In this document: positions 35,893-41,539 of the stretch, one piece after another
How the letters are laid out: each line of letters opens with the position of its first letter
How positions within the stretch are numbered: position 1 is the stretch's first letter
Source: a virus
DNA length: 41,539 nucleotides
Virus record (IMG/VR): IMGVR_UViG_3300012582_000008
Coordinates: 1 to 41,539 of that record
Strand: one strand, 5' to 3'
Position numbers and translations under genes: made by a program
The notes under the pieces: model-generated
What the model was told of the DNA's origin: nothing
Database searches by the model: none
The model's input: only the letters and a program-made list of their open reading frames with translations

Positions 35893-37248
35893 GTGGCAAA
35901 CAATTTGCTCACGATGAGCTATATCACTAACGAAGCTCTCGTGGTTTTGGAAAATGAGTTAGTCATTGCGAATCGAGTGGAGCGTCAGTACTCCAACGAA
36001 TTTGCGCAGACCGGCGCGAAAGTCGGTAACACCGTGAGCATCCGCAGGCCGCCCCGTTACAAGGGCACCTACGGGCCGCCGCTCAACGTGGAGGACAGCA
36101 ACGAGACCTATGTTCAGATTCCGCTGAACTATCAGTTCCACGTTGACGTGCAGTTCACCACGCAGGATTTGGCCTTGAGCATGGACATGTTCAAGCAGCG
36201 CATTTTGCGGCCGCAGATTGCGGCGGTGGCGAATCGCGTCGATTCCGATACGGCGCAGTTCGCGTATCTGAATACCGCGGCTTCGTTGGGCACGCCAGGC
36301 ACCAGCCCGAACAGCCTGAAGCTCTTCACTGATGCGCGCGCCATTCTGGCGGCTGAAGCCTGTCCGCGACAGGGTGAGAAGAACGTGGTGCTCGATCCGA
36401 TCAGCATGTCCTCGATGGTGGCAACGGTTCAGGGCTTATTCAATCCGCAGGCGCGTATCAGCGAATTCATCGATGCGGGCATGATCGCCCGCGAATTCGC
36501 CGGCCTCGACTGGTGGGAAGATCAGAACATTCCGGTATTCACCGCAGGCGCTCAGGGCGGCACACCGATCCTCACCACGCCGATCGCGGGCACCGCATTC
36601 CAGACCACCGGATGGTCGCAGCAAGGTACCGTCTCGACGCAAGGCTGGAGCAACAGCACCGGCGTGATTACGGTCGGTGACGTGATCCAGTTCGCAGGCT
36701 GCTTTCCGGTCAATCCGCAAAACCGCCTGCAGTACGGGAAGACCACGCGGCAGTTTGTGGTGCTACCACCGGGCGGCTTTGTGACCCCGGCGAACGGCGC
36801 GGCGGCACCGGGCCTCACCTACGGGGCGGCGACCTTGGCGGCCGGCACCTTCAACCCGGCGACCGGCGTCTACACCTCAAGCGGTACCGGCACCCTGACA
36901 TTGACCATTGGCGATGCGGTCATCAGCGGCGGGCAGTTCCAGAACGTTACCGCTGCGCCGGCCTCCGCTGCGACGATCACGGTCAATGGCGGCGCCGCAC
37001 AGGCGAACCTGGTGAGCCCGCAATCCTTAGCGTTCCACAAGTACGCCTATGCGCTGGCCTTCGCGGACTTGCCGCTCCCGCGCGGCGTGGAATTCGCAGC
37101 GCGTGCCTATGACGATGAGGATGTGGGTATGTCGATTCGCTGCGTCACGCAATACACCATCAACAACGACAGCGAGCCCACGCGCGCCGATGTGTTGTAT
37201 GGCCCCGCGAGCTTGTATCGCACGCTTGGCATCCGGGTTGCCGGCTAA
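35893..37248 (+). CDS. Major capsid (coat) protein, P22 gp5-like
   Basis: 451 residues from GTG with AGGAG 8 bases upstream. SYITNEALVVLENELVIANR, VERQYSNEFAQTGAKVGNTV and SIRRPPRYKG match the P22 coat N-terminal arm; ISMSSMVATVQGLFNP and GMIAREFAGLDWWEDQNIPV follow. A Gly/Ala/Thr-rich insert lies around 295-365, where P22 coat carries domain regions. HK97-fold shell protein. Slightly longer than P22 coat (430). Confidence 0.93.
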   Translation: MANNLLTMSYITNEALVVLENELVIANRVERQYSNEFAQTGAKVGNTVSIRRPPRYKGTYGPPLNVEDSNETYVQIPLNYQFHVDVQFTTQDLALSMDMFKQRILRPQIAAVANRVDSDTAQFAYLNTAASLGTPGTSPNSLKLFTDARAILAAEACPRQGEKNVVLDPISMSSMVATVQGLFNPQARISEFIDAGMIAREFAGLDWWEDQNIPVFTAGAQGGTPILTTPIAGTAFQTTGWSQQGTVSTQGWSNSTGVITVGDVIQFAGCFPVNPQNRLQYGKTTRQFVVLPPGGFVTPANGAAAPGLTYGAATLAAGTFNPATGVYTSSGTGTLTLTIGDAVISGGQFQNVTAAPASAATITVNGGAAQANLVSPQSLAFHKYAYALAFADLPLPRGVEFAARAYDDEDVGMSIRCVTQYTINNDSEPTRADVLYGPASLYRTLGIRVAG

Positions 37249-37264
37249 TTAGGAGCATAGAACC

Positions 37265-37720
37265 ATGGCTAATCTAGGACCCGCAACGACCGTCACCGCT
37301 TCCACGGTGGCGACTCTGACCCCGGTCAATACCCTCACCAACCCCGGCCCGCAGGGCCTTAACTCTCTGCGGCTTTTGGCCTCGGCGCGCGCGGTCAGCT
37401 TGGCGGCCACCGGCGATGCGGCGGTGATGCCGGTCATCAACGCGGCAAGCTACGTGCCTACCGTGGTACTCACCACCAACTCAACCGGCGGCACCGTCGC
37501 CGGTGTGTCGTTGGGTGTGTTCACCGCGGCGGCGGCGGGCGGTACCGCGGTTCGTGCGAATGGCGCGCTCACCGGTCAGACCACATCCACGTTCGCGTTT
37601 GTGCAAACCGCGAGTTCCGCGGCCACCTTGAGCACCGCACAGAACCTATTCGTGAACGTCGGCACCGCAGTAGCGGGCACCACCACGGATATTTTTGTGT
37701 ACGGCTACGACGTTTCGTAA
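37265..37720 (+). CDS. Head decoration-like protein
   Basis: 151 residues, AGGAG upstream. Low-complexity Ala/Thr/Val beta-rich sequence (VNTLTNPGPQGLNSLRLLAS; TQNLFVNVGTAVAG; DIFVYGYDVS at the end). Directly follows the coat gene and is closed by a strong terminator, so coat and this gene may be expressed in high amounts together. A decoration or head-stabilising role is inferred. Confidence 0.6.
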   Translation: MANLGPATTVTASTVATLTPVNTLTNPGPQGLNSLRLLASARAVSLAATGDAAVMPVINAASYVPTVVLTTNSTGGTVAGVSLGVFTAAAAGGTAVRANGALTGQTTSTFAFVQTASSAATLSTAQNLFVNVGTAVAGTTTDIFVYGYDVS

Positions 37721-37760
37721 ATCCCCCCCTGACGAAGGTCTCATCAGCCTTTGTCTACTT

Positions 37761-37792
37761 CGGGCTCCGCTTATGGGAGCCCGTCTTTTTTT
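37761..37792 (+). terminator. Strong Rho-independent terminator after coat and decoration genes
   Basis: CGGGCTCC (37761-37768), 7-base loop, GGAGCCCG (37776-37783), then TCTTTTTTT. Perfect 8-bp GC-rich stem. It lies inside the late region and would lower expression of the tail genes relative to coat unless antiterminated. Confidence 0.9.
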
Positions 37793-37808
37793 AGGAGTAT
37801 TCATTCCT

Positions 37809-38162
37809 ATGACGACAGTTATTCCAGGGGGTTCCCCTTCCGTCGTATTCAATAGAGACGGTGTGCGAATCACTTCTTTAACAGCGACGGTATCGTCACT
37901 GCCACCCGCAGCGATTGTTCGACATTCCGCAACTACGGTTGCTTTGGTCTCTGCCATCAATACGGACGATCACGTGATTTTGCCGGCGGATGCAGAACTC
38001 GGTGACACAGTGGAAGTGTATTTCAGCGGAAGTTTCGCATCCGTGGTCCCGGATTCCGGCTCGCAGATCAATGGGAATGGAACAGATATTGCTGTTCATG
38101 TGCTTTCTGCAATTTTCAGAAAGGTGTCAGCTACACAGTGGTATGGACCATCAGTTGCCTAG
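37809..38162 (+). CDS. Small structural-type protein after the terminator
   Basis: 117 residues from ATG 37809, AGGAG 11 bases upstream. TTVIPGGSPSVVFNRDGVRI, DTVEVYFSGSFASVVPDSGS and INGNGTDIAVHVLSAIFRKV, ending QWYGPSVA. This resembles small beta-rich virion proteins of unknown role. The DNA is less GC-rich than its neighbours, so it may have been gained separately. Confidence 0.55.
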   Translation: MTTVIPGGSPSVVFNRDGVRITSLTATVSSLPPAAIVRHSATTVALVSAINTDDHVILPADAELGDTVEVYFSGSFASVVPDSGSQINGNGTDIAVHVLSAIFRKVSATQWYGPSVA

Positions 38163-38171
38163 GAGAATTTC

Positions 38172-38501
38172 ATGCTGAATGATATTTGTCGCGGGAATGT
38201 ACAAGGAACATTCCTTCTTAACGTCACATTTTCAGGTGCGTCAGTGGCCGCTAATACGACCGCACAACAAACCATCACGGTCCCTGGAATACTTGTGGGC
38301 GATCAAATTTCCGAAATTGGCAAAGCAACCTTCCAAGCGGGTCTTATTATCGTGGTTGGCTCGGTGACCGTTGCGAACGCTGTTTCCATTACGTTCGGAA
38401 ATCTAACGGCCTCTCCCATCGTGCCCACCGCGGGCGATACCTATACGCTAGAGGTCAATCGGCCTTCGTTGCCAAATCCACAGCCCTCAGTAATTCAGTG
38501 A
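38172..38501 (+). CDS. Small structural-type protein, unknown
   Basis: 109 residues, AGGAG upstream. FLLNVTFSGASVAANTTAQQ, TITVPGILVGDQISEIGKAT and LIIVVGSVTVANAVSITFGN suggest a small beta-sandwich, a pattern found in decoration or tail proteins. Same AT-richer base use as the preceding gene. Confidence 0.55.
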   Translation: MLNDICRGNVQGTFLLNVTFSGASVAANTTAQQTITVPGILVGDQISEIGKATFQAGLIIVVGSVTVANAVSITFGNLTASPIVPTAGDTYTLEVNRPSLPNPQPSVIQ

Positions 38502-38504
38502 TAT

Positions 38505-39803
38505 ATGGCTGACTACATCGGCACGCAGGGGCAATCAGGATTTCCCCGACAGAATCGATATCCCACCACCAACACGATTTGGGGTAACTCGCGGGTACAA
38601 CAGGACCCAACCTCGCTCTTTTTCGATTCCTTCGATGCGTCCATTGATACCGCCAACAAATGGGCCATCAGCAACGGCGGCGGTGGTGTGTTGCCGGCCT
38701 ATACGGTGGCGAGCGCCACTTTAAGCAGCGGTACCACATTGAATGGCTTCTCAGTGATGAAGACCATTCCGACGTTTCCGCCGCGCCAGCCCTCGCTGCT
38801 GATCTTCGAAACCGCGATCAACATTGAATTTCCGGTACTCGCCACCGGCTATCGTTTTTGGGGCTTTGGCAACGCGCCGACGACACCCACGATTGCCGCG
38901 CCGGTCACCGATGGGGTGGGCTTCGAGGTCTCGACCACCGGGCAAATGTATTGCGTGAGTTGGGCCGCGGGCACACGCAATGTCATCGCGGATTTATCCC
39001 CCTCCACCGGCAACGGCGCGCAGCCGCAAAACGGCGGTGTGCACGGATACTTCGTGTATTTTCGCGCGAATCAGTGCTTTTTCGCGATCGACCAGCCCGA
39101 TAACGTCGTGGCGCTGTTCCCCAACGGCGCGCCTGGGCCGAATGTCAACACGCTGCCCATGACGTATGTGGCGGTGTCGAATGGCAGCACCGCGGTGACG
39201 CTGGTAGTCAATGGCGTGTCGATGGGCGATTACGGCCGCAACAACATTTCGATTTCCGATGGAACATTTGCATTTCGCCAGATGACAGTGGGTGTCAATG
39301 GGGGCCTTGCGAATTCCCCGCTCGATGGGTCGAAGGCGACCTATAGCGCATCGGTGACCGGGTTGGTTGGGCTCGCGGGCGATATCTTTATTCTCAATGG
39401 CAGCACGACGAAAACCATTCGCGTGACGCATGTCGAATTCAGCGGCATCGCGACCGCTGCTGCTGACATGGATGTCTCGCTCATCAAGCGCAGTACCGCC
39501 GATACCGCAGGCACCGCGGCCGCCGCGACGCCGCACGATTCAGCCAGTGCCGCCGCGAGCGCCGTTGCTCAATCGTACACCGCCGCACCAACCCCCGGCA
39601 CGACGGTGGGGACCGCTGTGCGTGTCGCCAAAGTTGAAATTGCGACCGCCGCCGCGCAAGCACAATTCATCGTATGGGACTTCGGTAATCGTCCCAGTCA
39701 AGCGGTGGTGCTGCGTGGGGTGGCACAGGGTCTTGCGATGAACGTGAGCGCCACGCAACTTGGCGCGCTCTACGACATTAGCTACGAATGGACCGAGGAA
39801 TAA
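38505..39803 (+). CDS. Virion protein, unknown (head or tail)
   Basis: 432 residues. YIGTQGQSGFPRQNRYPTTN at the start; the middle (FFDSFDASIDTANKWAISNG; FVYFRANQCFFAIDQPDNVV) reads like a lectin or concanavalin-type beta-sandwich; C-terminal AVRVAKVEIATAAAQAQFIV and VVLRGVAQGLAMNVSATQLG. Placed between coat and gp4-like genes, it is probably a head fibre or tail-vertex protein; inferred only. Confidence 0.6.
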   Translation: MADYIGTQGQSGFPRQNRYPTTNTIWGNSRVQQDPTSLFFDSFDASIDTANKWAISNGGGGVLPAYTVASATLSSGTTLNGFSVMKTIPTFPPRQPSLLIFETAINIEFPVLATGYRFWGFGNAPTTPTIAAPVTDGVGFEVSTTGQMYCVSWAAGTRNVIADLSPSTGNGAQPQNGGVHGYFVYFRANQCFFAIDQPDNVVALFPNGAPGPNVNTLPMTYVAVSNGSTAVTLVVNGVSMGDYGRNNISISDGTFAFRQMTVGVNGGLANSPLDGSKATYSASVTGLVGLAGDIFILNGSTTKTIRVTHVEFSGIATAAADMDVSLIKRSTADTAGTAAAATPHDSASAAASAVAQSYTAAPTPGTTVGTAVRVAKVEIATAAAQAQFIVWDFGNRPSQAVVLRGVAQGLAMNVSATQLGALYDISYEWTEE

Positions 39804-40964
39804 ATGGCGAGCACCGCGCTCGATATCATCACCGGCGCGCTATTAAATCTGAACAGCTATTCGCCGGGTGAAACGCTGGCCAATAGCGACGCACAAAGCG
39901 CGCTCGCGGTGCTCAATGATTTGCTCGACTCGCTCTCGGTCGATCAGTGCTTTGTCTACACGCAGACCGAGACCGTCTACAGTTGGATCGCGGGCCAGTA
40001 TCAGTACAGTGTCGGCAATCCGGTGGGCGGTACCTTCGTGGGCTATACGGTGGTCGGTAGCCCGATCATCACCGGGGTCACGGTGCCGGCGAATATTGTC
40101 GCCAATGGCGATCTGACTGACCTCAATGTGGCAATTCCCGCAGGCGCCACTATCCTCGCGTTTTCCGGCAACACCAATGCCACGGGCATTACCTTTACCG
40201 TGCCGCCGGTGGGTTCGGCCGGCACACTGACCGCGATCTGGCCCGCCGCCAGCGGCCGCTATCTCATCACCTTCAGCGATGGGGAAACGCGCACCGGCAT
40301 TTTCACATTGAATAGTACCGCGGTGAACTGGTTCACCGCATTGACCGGCACGCCCACCGTGGTCGCCTCGGTGAACATCAACACCATCACCATGTCGGCC
40401 AATGCGTTAGCCACACAAATCACTGCGGATACCTTCACCTACACCGTGCCCGGTGATATCAAGATGGGCCGCCCATTGCGCTTCCGCGATGGCTTCACCC
40501 GGTCGAGCACCGGCGGCATATCCAACCTCGACTACTCGTTCTCAATGATTTCCTTTGATCGCTACAAAGAGGAACTGTTGAAGAACGTGCAAGGGCCGTG
40601 GCCCTATGTCGCGGCGTATCAGCCGACCTTCCCCTATGGCACGCTCTATGTGTACCCCGCGCCCGGCACCAACTATAGCGCGCACTTGTTCACCGATCTG
40701 CTGCTCTCGAATTTCGCACAGACCACCGCGCCGTATGCGTTGCCACAGGGCTACACGCGGGCGCTGAAGAAGTTGCTGGCGTTGGAACTCGCGCCGAACT
40801 ACGGCAAGACACCGAGCCCGTTGCTCATGACCCAAGCGAAAGAAGCGAAAGAACTCATCAAGGCGGTGAATGATACGCCGGTGGTGACCTTGCGCTTCGA
40901 TTCGGCGATTGCGCGCGCGCAGACCCAAGACGCGGGCTGGATTATTCGCGCCGGATTTTTGTAA
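39804..40964 (+). CDS. P22 gp4-like head-tail connector with inserted beta-domain
   Basis: 386 residues. ALDIITGALLNLNSYSPGET, LANSDAQSALAVLNDLLDSL and SVDQCFVYTQTETVY match the gp4-type connector that adds to the portal. The C-terminal part continues it (FPYGTLYVYPAPGTNYSAHL; ALKKLLALELAPNYGKTPSP). Between about 75 and 220 lies a Thr/Ile/Val-rich insertion containing IVANGDLTDLNVAIPAGATI, similar to a segment of the gp10-like protein. P22 gp4 is about 166 residues, so the insertion explains the size. Confidence 0.75.
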   Translation: MASTALDIITGALLNLNSYSPGETLANSDAQSALAVLNDLLDSLSVDQCFVYTQTETVYSWIAGQYQYSVGNPVGGTFVGYTVVGSPIITGVTVPANIVANGDLTDLNVAIPAGATILAFSGNTNATGITFTVPPVGSAGTLTAIWPAASGRYLITFSDGETRTGIFTLNSTAVNWFTALTGTPTVVASVNINTITMSANALATQITADTFTYTVPGDIKMGRPLRFRDGFTRSSTGGISNLDYSFSMISFDRYKEELLKNVQGPWPYVAAYQPTFPYGTLYVYPAPGTNYSAHLFTDLLLSNFAQTTAPYALPQGYTRALKKLLALELAPNYGKTPSPLLMTQAKEAKELIKAVNDTPVVTLRFDSAIARAQTQDAGWIIRAGFL

Positions 40965-41539
40965 GTGTTCAGGGGCGGCGATTTCGGGTTTGTCGGGGAT
41001 GCGTATCAAGCGCCGATGGTACTGCAGGATGCGCAAGATGCGATTAATTTCTACCTCGAAAGATCGCCAAAAGAAGACTCTAAGATGCCGAACGCGTTGC
41101 TAGGCGCGCCCGGTTTGAACCCGGTGACCTCGACGCAAACTGGCCAAGTGCGCGGCGCCTGGGTTCTGCCCGGCAATATGCAAGCGTTGGTGGTCACCGG
41201 TAACGGGTTGTACTTGGTCACCATCACGGTGCCAGCGACTCAGACCTCGCCGCCACAGTACGCCGCTGCGATGGTCGGAACCTTGCTCACCAATTCAGGC
41301 CCGGTGGTGATGCGTGATAACGGCGTGTTGCAGAATGGCTTCGGCGGCTATTGCCTGATTGTTGACGGCACCTACGGCTATTACTACTTGCTGTCGGGCA
41401 CGCCGTACGTCAACACCTTCGGCGCGAGTTTGAGCCTGGCGAGCAATCTGATTACCTTGCCGGGCGTGTTGCCGCCGGGTCTGATTGTGGCGAGTACCCC
41501 GACCTTGTCGGATACCAGCGGCGTGATTCCGGCCGGCAC
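40965..41539 (+). CDS. P22 gp10-like tail accessory factor (5' part)
   Basis: 191 codons plus two bases to the contig end, from GTG immediately after the previous stop. VFRGGDFGFVGDAYQAPMVL then DAQDAINFYLERSPKEDSKM and LLGAPGLNPVTS are the typical gp10-family N-terminus. Continues at base 3 of the window. The combined protein is about 578 residues, longer than P22 gp10 (472), and carries an IPAGTTV-type small insert at the junction. The start is chosen by adjacency to the stop; no strong ribosome site is seen. Confidence 0.85.
   Translation, partial: MFRGGDFGFVGDAYQAPMVLQDAQDAINFYLERSPKEDSKMPNALLGAPGLNPVTSTQTGQVRGAWVLPGNMQALVVTGNGLYLVTITVPATQTSPPQYAAAMVGTLLTNSGPVVMRDNGVLQNGFGGYCLIVDGTYGYYYLLSGTPYVNTFGASLSLASNLITLPGVLPPGLIVASTPTLSDTSGVIPAG

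Overview
The window appears to be the whole genome of one temperate, P22-like short-tailed bacteriophage (Caudoviricetes, podovirus morphology), written as a linear contig. No chromosomal housekeeping gene is seen. The two ends fall inside one gene: the reading frame that runs off the right end (from 40965) continues in frame into the one entering at base 3, if the 7 bases CCGGCAC shared by both ends are counted once. That implies a circular or circularly permuted map of about 41.53 kb. The host is probably a Gram-negative proteobacterium: there is a nested Rz/Rz1 spanin pair with a lipobox, a P22-type coat and portal, and a Cro-like protein. Base composition is moderately GC-rich by eye (not counted). 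I cannot name the host genus.

Layout. (1) 1-6308, plus strand, virion genes: 3' part of a gp10-like tail factor, a small unknown, a cupin-SET fusion, then three DNA-ejection proteins in gp7/gp20/gp16 order. (2) 6305-6570, minus strand: two tiny membrane proteins, one ending in a copy of the C-terminal peptide of the facing ejection protein. (3) 6581-10407: two receptor-binding proteins sharing an N-terminal anchor. (4) 10407-11943: lysis cassette (GH24 lysozyme, holin candidates, Rz with embedded Rz1). (5) 11957-12910, minus strand: CsrA, a double-HTH protein and a zinc-ribbon protein. (6) 12911-14949: regulatory region with a (CT)14 tract, tyrosine integrase and three small genes. (7) 14946-17950, minus strand: HTH/excisionase-like protein, ParB-like protein, a small protein with an SSB-type C-terminal tip, YqaJ exonuclease, a 59-aa membrane protein and an ERF annealing protein. 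(8) 18107-21626, plus strand: Cro-like repressor, HNH protein, replication initiator candidate and a chain of small overlapping genes. (9) 21627-22148: non-coding, with two DnaA boxes, palindromes and a second copy of a repeat found upstream of the integrase. (10) 22149-22541: an Acb2/Tad1-like anti-defence candidate and a short ORF. (11) 22494-25974, minus strand: about 16 tiny, translationally coupled accessory genes. (12) 26047-30314, plus strand: small genes, a degenerate tRNA-Asn-like element, a candidate programmed -1 frameshift gene, a Q-like antiterminator candidate and an endonuclease VII-like protein. (13) 30311-41539: GroES-like co-chaperonin, terminase, portal, scaffold, coat, decoration and head-completion genes, leading back to gp10.

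The logic is lambdoid: divergent early control around 18 kb, integration functions near 13 kb, a late antiterminator at 28.4 kb and a long rightward late operon passing through the circle junction to the lysis genes. No lambda-type CI repressor is visible where one is expected, so the lysogeny switch is unresolved. The most unusual observations are the cupin-SET fusion in the tail/ejection cassette, the inverted duplication of a C-terminal peptide with mostly synonymous divergence, a well-formed -1 frameshift signal at 28.04 kb, a phage-borne csrA operon, and the dense small-gene island containing an anti-CBASS candidate. All functions are read from sequence by recognition; no database search was run.
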